Shown here in pieces: positions 54,011 through 64,000 of a DNA stretch of 64,000 nt. Position numbers and translations under genes: made by a program. This DNA comes from Adenophora triphylla var. japonica (Eukaryota; Streptophyta; Magnoliopsida; Asterales; Campanulaceae). The notes under the pieces were generated by a model, which ran no database searches, was not told the DNA's origin, and saw nothing but the letters and a program-made list of their open reading frames with translations. The stretch covers positions 1 to 64,000 of the forward strand of contig JAFEMH010002442.1 of assembly GCA_022495995.1 (NCBI GenBank), given 5' to 3'. Numbering within the stretch: the stretch's first letter is position 1; each line of letters begins with the position of its first letter.

Positions 54011-54663
54011 AAGTGACCAAATCACCAACTTCTATTCCAACGATCAGGTATGATTCAATTAACTTTACTTTTATGTTATTTCAATTTGATTTACACATTT
54101 CAATCTTTTACTGACTTAAGCATCAGAGTAGTGTTAGCTAAGCTAACACCCACCCTAACCTGTTTCTGTTTTGCAAGGTGAAATGATACCGACAACCTGT
54201 CTAAACGAAGAAGATGACAAGTATTCTAATCTATTTGAAACTGGTAATTTCCTATATAGCGCATTATTATTTATCGAGTCAGCTTTAAATTTATTTACGT
54301 AAATATTTTCTTTTAAAAGGGTTTCACCCCTCAAAAAGGTTTAAAGAATTAACATTCTTCTCAATTTGTTAAGGTTATCTACACCTTCGCCCGGGACGCA
54401 TTTTTTTCATATTTTAGCTAAGGTGTAGGTGGGCCAATGTGTCAAGTACATGTTGATTACCTTCTTGCCCTTGGTTAAGATTATGGACCTAAAATCGAAT
54501 CATGGGTAGCGACATTGACATGTTGCCAAAATGAAACATCAGAATGAAAAGAAAACATCTTTTCCATTTATTATTATTTCTAAGAACATAAAGAAAAAGT
54601 TCATCAAGATGTCCAGGACAAATATTTGTAACATCAAATATTTGGGAAAAAGAAAGGGCCTCT
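54011..54663 (+). other. 3' untranslated stretch of element D
   Basis: No gene is supported. A short intron-like segment follows integrase: CAG|GTATGATTC at about 54048, then TTTTGCAAG near 54178 with a 60-base AC-rich stretch ahead. F shows a similar donor (CCAG|GTATGAATA) just after its integrase, so a post-integrase intron may be a family trait. 54400-54480 is shared by no other part of the window. Confidence 0.45.
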
Positions 54664-55414
54664 TCAATCAAGAACAACATCCTTGCCCTTGTCCATCCTA
54701 TTTCCTTCCAAAGTCTCACCAACCCGCTCCAACCTATCCTCATTCCTAGAAACCATTTCACAAGGCCTTTCACGAACAATCCTCCTCAAAGCAACCGATT
54801 CCTCCTCCAAATTCCAAGATGAGTGTTGTCCAGCTTGGTACTCTTTGATCATCTCAATTCTGGAGTCAAAAACGGATTTAGCAGCCTCAGCCACCAGTTC
54901 ATCTCGCAGATTTTCCATCTCCTGAACATGTTTCTTTCTCATCTCTTCAATCTCTTCTTCCTTTGTTTTTAACATATCAAAAGCCACTTTTAAATCTGCC
55001 TCATATTCTTTTTTCTCCATAGTTGAAGATACAGCTTTATCCTTCCACCATTTGATTTCATTAACCATCATCTTAACCGCCGTTATTGCCTAAATTAAAA
55101 ATATTTTTATCAAAACAAGGTATAAAAATGAAAGGGAAAGAAGTAATATACCTTAGTCTCTAACACATCTTCGTTGGAGCCCACTTCTTCTATGTTTTTC
55201 TTCCCTTGTCTCTTTCTCTTTATTCCTGAGGCATTTCCAAGCTCCAACCTGGGTGCAGGAAGCATGTCTTCACTAGTTCTTCCTTTGTATTTGGAGACCA
55301 AAGCTTTCGCAGCAAACCTGGGCTTTGAACGAACAACTGAAAAGACGATGGTAAACATTCTGATGTATACAAGAAGTTCAGAGGTAGTATTAAAGAAGAC
55401 TTACCAAATGACAT
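54664..55414 (-). CDS. Antisense spliced gene of element D: basic, coiled-coil protein
   Basis: Three exons predicted: 55414-55405 (ATG plus 7 bases, donor GTAAGT), 55336-55152 (acceptor TTTCAG, donor GTATAT) and 55089-54664 (acceptor TTTAG), joining to an uninterrupted 206-codon frame. The N-terminus has a nuclear-localisation-like cluster (KRKRQGKK); residues about 75-150 form a coiled coil (EADLKVAFDMLKTKEEEIEE, MRKKHVQEMENLRDEL). The end is acidic-basic (MDKGKDVVLD). No family recognised; it lacks PMD motifs. It lies between integrase and 3' LTR and reads against the element, the slot of the antisense genes of A, B and C. No stop or frameshift is visible, unlike its neighbours. Confidence 0.6.
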
Positions 55415-55648
55415 TTTGTCCTGCTTGATTATTTGATAAAGTCTTCAACATCCTCATCCCGTATATATATTGAATATTTATCTTCTTTGGCGGATTTTAT
55501 ACTAATCCTTACCTCAATTTAAGCCATGCACCATCCATGAACCAAGCAGAACATATAGCCTTCCAATATCAGCAACCAGGCGGTTAGAGATAGAATTTTT
55601 GAAATTCAAATTTATATATTTGAGATATTCCAAAAATTCAGGGGCAAT
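55415..55648 (-). promoter_or_regulatory. Upstream region of the D antisense gene and purine tract of D
   Basis: On the minus strand it would be the promoter of the 55414 gene; TATATATA at about 55460-55470 sits some 50 bases before the ATG. On the plus strand its end, TTCAGGGGCAAT at 55637-55648, is the purine tract before the 3' LTR. Confidence 0.45.
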
Positions 55649-56109
55649 TGTTCGGGGTTAAAAATACATCAGCATGTTACATCTTGAGACATCATCTTAG
55701 TTGTACAACTTGATAGACTATACGCTTCGTTCAGGATGACTGGAAGGCGACATTGTAGGAACCGTTTTGCAAAGCTTGATGGACCAAATCAAACAACGTC
55801 TTCAACCACATTTAGTCAGCAACGGATATGAAGACGCAATCAGTAACCTCCTGTGAGATTCTAGGCGCATAAGGGGGGATTGCATTCACTTAGTTGATAC
55901 CGTTATCATCATTTGTAATTTATATAAACGAACACATATATACATACACACATTGGTTCTCTTAGCAACACATTTTGTACTGTTCATTCGCTCTCTACCA
56001 TCACTATACTAATAATATTCCATCTTTCCGAGGTTTTATGCCGATGAACAAGTTGTTTAAGGACTTTCCTCGTTAAATCTCTCATCGACATCTTGAATTT
56101 ACATTGTCA
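55649..56109 (+). repeat. 3' LTR of element D (right end approximate)
   Basis: Starts TGTTCGGGGTT after the GGGGCAAT tract, a typical Ty3/gypsy junction. The TATA-like TTTATATAAACG is at about 55919-55930. The best CA end is ACATTGTCA at 56109. F sequence follows, so D probably sits inside F, but the far side is off the window and no duplication can be checked. Confidence 0.5.
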
Positions 56110-56250
56110 TATTCCATTGTACCCCATTTTTTCCTTTGAAAGTTGAATTGCTTGAATTTGACCTAAACAATAATCATAAAAGAAAGTAAGATGAAAAAAC
56201 AAAAAAGAAATATTCATACCTGGTTCGAGAAGATACTAGGAGAAGGATAT
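56110..56250 (-). other. Post-integrase segment of element F
   Basis: After the integrase end a CCAG|GTATGAATA donor (about 56223) and a TTGTTTAG acceptor (about 56165) bound a 55-base intron-like stretch. No gene is supported further left. Confidence 0.35.
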
Positions 56251-57400
56251 TGTCTAAATGAAGTACCTTTTGAGGTGAATTGCATTCCAGCTTCTCGGGA
56301 TCATTTGGCCATCCAAGGTTGATAATCGATATGCCCCCTTTCCAACTTCTGCGTCAATCAAATAGGGGCCTTCCAACTTTAGGGCTAGCTTGCCAGCATT
56401 AAGCTTCTTTGTATTCTAGAATGCTTTTCGTAGGACTAAGTCACCTACTTGGAACCTTCTGACCCTTACATTCTTATTGTAGGACTTGGCCACTCTTTCT
56501 TTGATATCTTTGCCATCCTTATTTTGGCCATATCCCTCAACTCGTCCACAGTATCCAAATCATGTGCTAAGATGTTGCCATTATGCTCAGGTGTCAACAA
56601 ACCGTATTTGGCTGTAGGCACCAGAACCTCTGCAGGGATGACTGCTTATGTCCCAAATACTAAAGAATAGGGTGTTTGACCCATTGCATTCTTAGATGTT
56701 GTCCTATCAGCCTATAAAACCCACGGCAACTCTTCTGCCCATCTCCATTTCTTTTGGTCTAATCTTTTCTTCAAGTTGTTTATGATGATCTTATTGCTGG
56801 ACTTCGCTTGTCCATTCGCCTGAGTATGAACCGGTGAAGATGTCACCATCTTGACTCCCCATCTCGTCAGGAAATCTTGCGTTTTTCGACTAATAAATTG
56901 TGACCCGTTGTCACATATTATTTATGAAGGTATCCCAAATCTGCTAAATATGTTTCTTTTTATAAAGGATATTACTTCTCTATCTCGAACCTTCACATAT
57001 GCCTCAGCTTCTACCCACTTGAAAAAAAGTCTGTCATGGCTAGTAGAAACACCATTCCTCCTGGAGCCCTGGGCAACTTTCCCACAATGTCCATTCCCCA
57101 AATCATGAACGGCCATGGAGACAAAATAGGAAATAACAATTCCGCTGGCTAATGTAGGATGTCGCCATGCCTCTGACAGGAATCACATTTCTTGGCATAC
57201 TCCGCAACATCTTCGCATAGTAGGCCAAAAATAGCCCATATTTAGAGCTTTGGTATACAGGCTTCTGCCCCCGGTGTGATTGCCACATTGCCCTTCATGT
57301 AGCTCTCTCAGAACTTCTTGTGCAAAGTCTGCTTCTAGACATCTTAAGTAGTGACCTGCAGCAAATTTTCTAAATAAGAATTTATCAATAAGGAATTATA
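56251..57400 (-). pseudogene. Integrase of element F
   Basis: Zinc region near 57300-57160 (GNHTGGRSL, KKCDSCQRHGDI), core [15 protein letters not shown] (about 57090), then [20 protein letters not shown] at 57030-56960, a stop before IICDNGSQF (56920), Glu in the AKSSNKIIINNLKKRL region near 56800 (Lys where Glu is expected), and the C-terminal domain ending near 56260 (GPYLIDAEVGKGAYRLSTLD). Several nonsense codons. Wording is close to D. Confidence 0.82.
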
Positions 57401-58060
57401 TTGATGATCTTACCATGAATGCTCAAGCATTCTTCTCTTCAGGTGGAATGGTGTCATCTTGGAGATATTTGATAATATGAGATGTCCAAGATGTCACCTC
57501 TGAGCTAGAGAGGATGTCATCATCTATGCTGAATAACTCGAGACGGTCATATGCTGGAATGTTGACATGCACAATTGGGATATTTGTTTGCGAAATACTT
57601 TTGAAGGCTGAACCAGGTTTGCTAGAGCGTCTGCTTATGAGTTTTCATCCCACGACACATGCTCCAATGTGAAAGTTTTGAATTTGGCCGCTAAAATTTT
57701 CACAATTCCCAAGTATGTCATCATCTTCGCATTCTTCGCTTCATAGGAACCGTTGTAGTGGTTGACAATTAGCAACGAATCAGTGAACACTCGAATGTGC
57801 TTAATGTCAATATCTTGTGCCACGGTTAAGCTTGTAATCAATGCATCATATTATGCCTCATTGTTAGTGGCCTTGAAACTGCAACTGATGGATTGTGGTA
57901 TTATGTACCCTTGTGGCAATTTTAGTACAACTCCAAGTCCTGTACCCCTCATGTTGGAAGCACCATTTGTATAAAGCGTCCACACCTTCAAGGTGTCATC
58001 ATCCTGCAACTGTTGCACTTCCAATTCTACTTCTGGTTGCATGCTTGGACTAAAATCAGC
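57401..58060 (-). pseudogene. Second RNase H of element F, first Asp replaced
   Basis: WTLYTNGASNMRGTGLGVVL at about 57985-57925: the first catalytic Asp reads Asn. KATNNEA then a stop (about 57850), then ITSLTVAQDIDIKHIRVFTD SLLIVNHYNG in two parts at 57841-57750 with the Asp in FTDSLL, and HVSWDENS near 57640. Extra RNase H of the Tat type, inactive by substitution and by stops. Confidence 0.78.
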
Positions 58061-58560
58061 CACAAAATTAGCTAAAGCATGTGATTTGATTGTTGTTCTC
58101 AGTTCATATTTGATGTCATAAGTGCTCAACTGTACGGATAATTTCGCCATCCTACCCGACATTTCTGGTTTTCTCATAACATTCTTAATAGGATAGTTAG
58201 TATGAACAATGATAACATGGGTTTCAAAATAGTGTCTTAACTTAATAGATGCAGTTATCAAAGCTAAAATTAACTTCTGTAAATGAGAATACCTAGTCTA
58301 AGCATCTAAAAATGTCTTACTTACGTAGCAGATTGGTTGTTGGGCACCATCTCACCCTGTCACCAGAACCGCACTTACACAACTTTCTGAAATTGCCAGG
58401 TAGATGAACAGGAGTTCACCTTCCTGAGGTTTGGCCAATAGTTGAGGTGTCGACAAGTAACCTTTGAGATCTTAAAACAATTGCTCATGTTGATCTTCCC
58501 ATTGAAACTTCTTATTTTTTCTAAGGATATCATAAGAGGGCTTGCATTGATCAGTTAAGA
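58061..58560 (-). pseudogene. First RNase H of element F
   Basis: At 58261-58080: ASIKLRHYFETHVIIVHTNY, then MRKPEMSGRMAKLSVQLSTY and NFVADFSP, the C-terminal RNase H/connection of Ty3/gypsy pol. The N-terminal half (58262-58540) is readable only in fragments. Confidence 0.72.
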
Positions 58561-59540
58561 CTTAGAAATGAATCTGGTAAGTGTTGCGATCTTCCCTGTT
58601 AATCTCTGGACATCTTTGACGGATTGAGGTAATGATAGGTTGATGATGGCACGGATCTGCTCTGGACTGGCTTCTATTCCCCTCTTTTTCACCATATACC
58701 CCAAAAAATTTCCAACCTTCATTCCAAAGTTGCACTTCACTGGATTAAGTTTCATGTTGAAGCAATCTAGGATGTCAAAGGCTTGGGACAAATGCGTTAT
58801 ATGATCTTCGGCTTTCTTGGAATTCACTACCATATCATCAATATACACCTCCTGATGTCCCCAATCTGATCTTTGAACATTTTATTCACGAGCCTCTGGT
58901 ACGTTGCACCTGCATTTTTTAGTCCAAAAGGCATAGCAATATAACAATAGATACCTGTGGGTGTTATGAAGGTGGTATCTTCTTGGTCAGATGGCTCCAT
59001 TTGGATTTGTTGGAATCCTGAAGATGTGTCCATGAAGGTAAGAAGCTCGTGGCCCGAAGTTGCATCCACCAATGAGTCAATGTGTGGCAATGGGAAAGGA
59101 TCCTTGGGACATGCTTTATTCAAGTCTGTTAAGTTGACACAAACTCACCACTTTCCATTCTTCTTTTCAACCACCACTACGTTTGTTAACCATTTGGGAT
59201 ATTCAACCTCTCAGATCATGTTGGCTTTGAGTAAGCGCTCCACTTCTTCCTTGATTATCTGGTTCCTTTCCTCAACAAATTTTCTCCGCTTCTGATGCAC
59301 TGTTTGAAATTGGGATTGACATTAAGCTTGTGGGTGATGACATCTTTGCTGATGTCAGTCATGTCGTCATGCTTCCATGCGAAACTCTTCGTTCTGCTCT
59401 TCAAAAGGTCAACAAGTTTCTCATCTAATTCTGCTGGTATATCATTGCCAATAAGAACTTTAAGATCGGGATTGGAAGGATCTAGCAGTATTTCTTTCAC
59501 ATCATTTTCATTCACTTCCAGGACCTCGCGTGCTTTCTTC
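58561..59540 (-). pseudogene. Reverse transcriptase of element F
   Basis: Upstream part 59515-59255 (DIPAELDEKLVDLLKSRTKS, DDMTDISKDVITHKLNVNP). Palm 59123-58840: NKACPKDPFPLPHIDSLVDA, PTGIYCYIAMPFGLKNAGAT, then a frameshift and YIDDMVVNSKKAEDH with catalytic YIDD (about 58848-58835). Thumb to 58555. YIDD instead of the YVDD in A-C separates the families. Confidence 0.85.
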
Positions 59541-59611
59541 TGTAATTGCTATGCTTGTCACGGAGATGTCGACACCCTCATAGATGTCTTGTAGCACTCC
59601 TTTGCAACTTG

Positions 59612-60061
59612 CTAGTCACTATATATCTTGGTAAATCCCCAAGGTGTAGGGAACTTCACGCACAGGTGGTAAGTCGAAGGTATAGCTTTCATTCCATGAA
59701 TCCATGGTCTACCAAGAATCACATTGTAAGATGTCGCACAGTCAATCACACAGAACCTCTCCATTGTATTGAGTCCTTCTGAGTAGATAGGGAGCTTGAT
59801 CTCTCCAACTGTTTCCTTGACTTCACCACTGAAACCTACTAACACTAATGATTTCTTGACGATCCCCAATTCTGGGATGTCCATCTCTCTTCGGGTGCTC
59901 AACATAATGAGATTGACCGAGCTGCCCCCATCTACCAAGATGCGCCTAATAGTGCAGTTGGCAATTTGTAGAAAAATTACCAGGCCATCATGGTGTGGTT
60001 CCAATAAGTTGTCCCTGTCACTTTCATCGAAGGTAATCGACTCATGGGAGGATGTCGACAT
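59612..60061 (-). pseudogene. Protease of element F (open frame)
   Basis: A 149-codon open frame. LVDGGSSVNLI carries the aspartic protease active site (D-G-G-S). GFSGEVKETVGEIKLP and SYNVILGRPWIHGMKAIPST follow, the typical protease end with the GRPW motif. It cleaves the polyprotein. The upstream flank encodes the last part of gag. The domain itself looks intact, although stops lie on both sides. Confidence 0.82.
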
Positions 60062-60348
60062 CCTGGCTGGTCTTTCCGGCTTCTAATCCTTTGACTCTTT
60101 AGCATGTCTTTGGGCAGCAGAGTAGGAAGTACCACAAATTTATGACCCACCACTGATGAAATTGATGACTTTAGTTGATGCCGGGGGAGAAACTGGTTGC
60201 TCAACTTTTGGTGGAGCCTCCGCATTCTCGGTCTTCTTCTTTCTGGAGCCAAGCAACTCCATAAGGTGTCCCTTTGAGAGCAGGTAACTGATTTCCTTCC
60301 TTAGTGCAATACAGTCCTCTGTGACATGCCCGAAATCTTCGTGGTAGG
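60062..60348 (-). pseudogene. gag end of element F, cut by element G
   Basis: NTYHEDFGHVTEDCIALRKE (about 60355-60300) is the CCHC-type gag end (HxxxDC), followed by LLSKGHLMELLGSRKKK and a Pro/Lys-rich spacer to the protease. The rest of gag lies beyond element G. Confidence 0.72.
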
Positions 60349-61934
60349 TGTTGGGCTTTTAACCTAACGGTTTATTAAATATCCGCAAGCGCACGGGCTA
60401 TTGTAATATAGCGGGTGCAAGTACGAGTCGATCCCACAGAGACAGGGTTTATTTAGGAAATATTTTTGTCTTTAAAGTTATAGAAAAGATTGGGGTGGGG
60501 GAGAATAAAGTTTGTTTTTAGAAAATAGAAAGAACAAAAACAGAAAATATTTTAATAAAACTCTTATAAAATAAAGCATTCTCGGGATTGGAGATCATAC
60601 ACATAATATTGTTCATCAAATTGTCATTGTCTTAGAAATATAGGTTTTCATAAAAATCAAGGATGGTATGTTAAGCCTACGCTACTTCGGGTTAAGACAA
60701 TAGCGTTTGTATTCTTCACTAATTATGTCCTAATTGTTTGAGATTTCCGTTTATGTTACCCCCGCCCTGTCACAAACGGGCATTCCGGCTTATCTCTAAC
60801 TGACCATAATTAGTAAGAATCCATTAAGAACGAGAGTCAACATACTTTCCATTAAATGAACATTCCTAGGCCATTGAACTACTTTCGTGATCAATGGAAC
60901 CTAGTTTCTTTATATGGTTCCGTCAATCGAAATTCTCCGCTAGGTACTTCTCTCAATTGACTGAATCATACAAGTTGAACGTCTCCAAAATGTAAGACAT
61001 TTAGAGATTAATATAAAGAAATTTTTTAGATGAAGATAGAAGACAAGACTTTTCATTTTTAGATGACGAACATTTATGCTTTTGAGTTTCCAACCCCAAG
61101 AACAAGGGGGGTTTACTCACTAGCCATCTAGAACATATAAGCAATTAAAAATAGAAGATAGAGTAAGAAGATTTATGATGAAAATAGAGGGCAAATGGCT
61201 GGAAATAATGCTTCACTTTATTGCTTTTCTCCAAAGTACTTCAAGAACAAAACATGAACTTTGATCTTCAAAAATAATCTTTGGAAATTGATATCACAAG
61301 TATTTGTGTTTAATCTCTGATCACTATACTATGTAATATCAGTAAATTTTCTGTCTCTAAGACTAAATACAAGGGTTCTTTTTATAAGGGGGAGGGAACT
61401 CTTCAAGAAGGTGCCTCCAAAAGGTGTCTTTTCGATCTGCAGACGCGTCTTGCACGGCCAAGTCAAGGGAGTTGAACGGCCTTGCACCCTTGGCGCCAGA
61501 TTTGAATTTGAGTTTTTGACATCTTGCACGGCCGCTCCACTCTAAGCTGCACGGCCGCTCTGGATGATGACACGGCCAATTAATTTCCAACACACGACCA
61601 CTCTAAGTTTTGGGGCCAAAAATGGCCTGAAAATGGGCCAAGTGCACGGCCGCTCCGTGTTGGCTGCACGGCCGCTCCACCTGGAATTGGCTTTGTGTGT
61701 TTGGTTTGTTTGGTGCTCCTTCATGCCTTTTGTCTCAAAGTATCCAAGCATCCTTTTGATATAAAAAAGACTCTAAAACCTGTCTTAAAATGCAAGAAAT
61801 ATACCAAAGGCGTAAAATCCAATAAATATGAAAAAGTAACTAAAAAGTACTTAAAACTAAATGAGAAATGATGATTTATCTAAGTAAAAGTATATAAAAC
61901 TTAGGATAAATGACTATATAATAGTCACTTATCA
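60349..61934 (-). repeat. 3' LTR of element G
   Basis: Plus-strand TGTTGGGCTTTTAACC...AGTCACTTATCA (sense TGATAAGTGACT...). TATA-like CTTATAAAAAG in the sense strand at about 61378-61388. U3 holds four copies of GCACGGCCGCTC (about 61536, 61554, 61644 and 61666) and shorter relatives. Right of it lies the purine tract, so it is the 3' LTR. Confidence 0.75.
61530..61685 (-). promoter_or_regulatory. Repeated GC-rich motif in the G LTR U3
   Basis: Sense GAGCGGCCGTGC, four close copies, with GGCCGTG half-copies nearby (about 61452, 61482 and 61572). It lies upstream of the TATA-like box and is GC-rich in an AT-rich LTR: a candidate enhancer array. Confidence 0.5.
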
Positions 61935-63300
61935 AACTCTCCCACACTTAAGCTTTTGCTTGTCCCCAAGCAAATTTTGGATGAAATCATGGAGAGGGAG
62001 AAAAAAGAAAAGAAAAGTAAGAATGATCCCTCATAAATAAAGTAGAAAGCCCTAAATGCCTTTTGGATAATGTCTTCATCTTTCTAGTCATATTTTGTAT
62101 ACCTTTAAAAATTATTTAGAAAGAAGTATTTTGGGGATATTTTTAAAGAGATAAATTGCAAGACAATAACCTAATATAGCATATATAGAATTTGATCAAG
62201 TAAAACATGCTAGAAGGATAAATCTTAGATCCATTTCTTGGTAAAAGAGAAATTTTCACTCTTTAGAGTGATTTTTGAGAGAAATGAATTTATTTCTTTA
62301 AAATGTTCAAAAGGAAGTATAAACACTTATTCACAAACTAGAAGTTCCCGAGGAATTGTATTGCATTCTTGAATCACAAGGGTGAAAAAAATGGATGATG
62401 ATAGTGGAAAAATCTCATCAAAGTTTCAACAAATTTATCTTATTTTTGCACGTGTTATATTTTTGCAAAAGACCTTAGTTATTTTTTATCCTTTCAAGTA
62501 GGAGACATTGTGGCTGCGAACCCCATGTTTCTAATACTTAGATCAAAAATACTTTTGGATATTACTCCCATTTGCCAAGGAAGCATCGTCGCAGCGAACG
62601 CCGTGCCCCGAGTTACTTAGGAAGTAATATGTTTCTTTTTGCTTTTAAGATTTGGTGACTAAGTCACTCTTTTAGCAATAAGATAAAAATGCCTAACTTT
62701 GATTTGATTTGTAGAAATAGAAAGATGGGATTTTGATGAAGAGGTGTGATTCAAGGGATGCAAAACAAAGGGTGCTTCTAATAAGTAAATAAACATTTAA
62801 TAAAATTTAAAATGTACAATTTTAAAGAAATATTTTTAATATTTTTTATAAAAATTATCAAGTGTAGATTGATAAAGATTCCTTCTAATCAAATGTCTTT
62901 TTCTTGATAAAACCCTATATTTTGCTATACTAACTTATGAGGCTTTTAATTATTTCCTAAAAAATATCCCTATATTTTTCTTTTTATAAATTTCTAAGTT
63001 TATAGAAAATATGAGAGGAAAGACAATGGCATTATTCTAGGGCAAATGGCAAGCATAAGAAGTAATGATTATGGATCATCATAGGGATTATATATATATA
63101 TATTTTTTATATATACTATACATGCATAAAATGAAAATGCAACTAAATTAAAAAAAAATTACACTAGAAAGCAAGTAAATCTAGACTAAAAAGCAAGTAA
63201 ATTTTAAACTAGAAAGCAAAATAAAATAAAGATAGGTATACCCCCCCCCCACACTTGAAATGAACATTGTCCTCAATGTTTCAAGGAACAACATCAATCT
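61935..63300 (-). other. 3' non-coding region of element G
   Basis: Begins with the purine tract complement and AGCTTTTGCTTGTCCCCAAGC, itself an inverted repeat (GCTTTTGCTTG, CAAGC). The body is AT-rich without an ORF. Two related 27-mers lie at 62501-62527 and 62579-62605. A C10 run is at 63241-63250. (TA)n and T-runs occur near 63090. Confidence 0.55.
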
Positions 63301-64000
63301 TGGGGGAGAAAGAGAAACTTACTAAAATGGTGGTGGTGGTGGAAAGTTGTCCCAATTGTTTGTCCCATAGTTGTAAATGTCGTCAATCCTTCCTTGGGCA
63401 TGTTGAATACGACCATCCATTTGGCCGAGTTGTTGAAGGATTTGAGCGTTTTGCTCAAGCAATTGACCTTGTTGGACAAACATTTGATCAAACCTTTGGT
63501 AGAAATTGGGTGGCAATTGGGCTTGCAAATTTTCTTCCTCTTCTTCTTCTTCTTCTTCTCCTTCGATGGCATTTGGAAATATCCAAGTCTCGGGCTCTCT
63601 TATTCGGACGGTGGGGAGATTGTTGCTTGGGAGTACAATGTAGGGCGTTTTTTCCGCTCCTACTAACCAATTATACTCATTATTTCCCCTCCCCGAAATC
63701 AATTGCATGGTCCGAAGAGTTGGAATATCCAATTTTGTTGACCCTCTCACTTCAACCCAATCATTTGGAATCTCAAATTAAAGTGCTTGGCAAACAAAGT
63801 AATTATACCTCCAATATGAATTTCTCCGTTAAAAGTTGGAGAAATGATTTCACCAATCAACTCAAAAAGGAAATTGCAAATATTCAATCTATTTTGCTCC
63901 CAAACAAAACACCACAACAAAAACAACTCCTTCCTATTTACCGTTCCCTTATCCTCCCTAGCAAAGACGGTACAAGCGTAAATCCTATGCATGAGGCGGA
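63301..64000 (-). pseudogene. Athila-like 3' ORF of element G, one frameshift, partial
   Basis: Frame one, 63992-63747: RIYACTVFAREDKGTVNRKE, LFLLW, then IGEIISPTFNGEIHIGGIIT and LFAKHFNL; this fits the plant retroelement domain often annotated 'putative plant transposon protein'. Near 63760 the frame slips by one and continues in 63750-63322 (DIPTLRTMQLISGRG, a run of nine Glu, QLPPNFYQRFDQMFVQQ, then a coiled coil and a Pro-rich end). The start is beyond the window. Confidence 0.5.

Larger units (their letters stand above)
32004..56109 (+). mobile_element. Element D: old Ty3/gypsy element split by element B, 5' part off window
   Basis: Plus-strand integrase runs from 32004 to 32270 and resumes after element B at 53240, ending near 53990. 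It is followed by a non-coding tail, an antisense spliced gene (55414-54664), a purine tract and a 3' LTR (55649 to about 56109). Its left end abuts the LTR of element A, so A probably inserted into it and its 5' half lies off the window. Integrase wording is closest to element F, so D and F are two copies of one family in opposite orientation. Confidence 0.75.
56110..60348 (-). mobile_element. Element F: Ty3/gypsy element of the D family, both ends missing
   Basis: Minus-strand order from right to left: gag end, protease, RT, RNase H, second RNase H, integrase. The right side is cut at 60348 by element G; the left side runs into the D LTR. Reading frames are interrupted by many single stops. 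It has the extra RNase H, so it belongs to Tat or a close relative. Its antisense region, if any, lies off the window. Confidence 0.8.
60349..64000 (-). mobile_element. Element G: Athila-like Ty3/gypsy element, 5' part off window
   Basis: Inserted in the gag end of F. The 3' LTR is at 60349-61934, next to the purine tract AAGTGTGGGAGAGTT (sense), then a 1.3-kb AT-rich non-coding stretch and a minus-strand ORF region that reaches the right edge. The flank GTAGG (60344-60348) should be repeated on the far side. Athila is inferred from the 3' non-coding style (ACTCTCCCACACTTAAGC, ACACTTGAA...TTGTCCTCAATG) and the ORF type. Confidence 0.65.

Noticed and set aside
60349..61934. Plus-strand element starting with the G LTR
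   Set aside because: The sequence right of 61934 is a purine tract complement, not a primer-binding site, and the ORFs further right are on the minus strand.

Overview
This is intergenic, repeat-packed DNA from a large plant genome, most likely an angiosperm. I see no host single-copy gene, tRNA or rRNA. Nearly every base can be assigned to Ty3/gypsy LTR retrotransposons inserted into one another. The clues are polyproteins with the Tat-type dual RNase H, primer-binding sites starting TGGCGACTCC, TG...CA LTRs, plant mobile domain (PMD) genes, and one Athila-like element at the right edge. I label the elements A to G.

Layout. Element E (+ strand; left end off the window, right end 22965) is interrupted by element C (- strand, 3301-19615, duplicated target GTATC). 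E has itself landed inside an antisense gene of element A (- strand, 22966 to about 31967). A abuts the integrase gene of element D (+ strand, 32004-32270, resuming at 53240). That integrase is split by element B (- strand, 32271-53239, duplicated target CTATG). D's 3' LTR runs from 55649 to about 56109 and abuts element F (- strand, to 60348). F is cut by element G (- strand, Athila-like, 60349 to the right edge). The simplest reading is a nest up to five deep: F holds D and G; D holds A and B; A holds E; E holds C. The steps with duplicated target sites (C in E, B in D) are certain; A in D and D in F are inferred.

Shared architecture of A, B, C and E, read in the sense of each element: 5' LTR, PBS, long structured leader, gag, protease, G-patch segment, RT, RNase H, second RNase H, integrase, then two convergent ANTISENSE genes (first DUF7745-like, then PMD), a family-specific tandem array, a purine tract and the 3' LTR. 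The antisense genes have their own introns and upstream regions and read towards the pol 3' end. D carries a different antisense gene in the same slot: a small spliced coiled-coil protein.

Most coding regions are broken. A and C have lost capsid and protease; B keeps gag but has two protease signatures. B's antisense genes are the best preserved: the PMD gene has one nonsense codon in about 633 codons, the DUF7745-like gene two in about 498.

Beyond the genes, non-coding structure recurs. There is a two-stem hairpin whose stems change in a compensating way between families, a second PBS-core copy inside every Tat-type LTR, and tandem arrays whose units differ in sequence but fold into hairpins each time. 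All are from reading by eye; no alignment, folding or database search was run.
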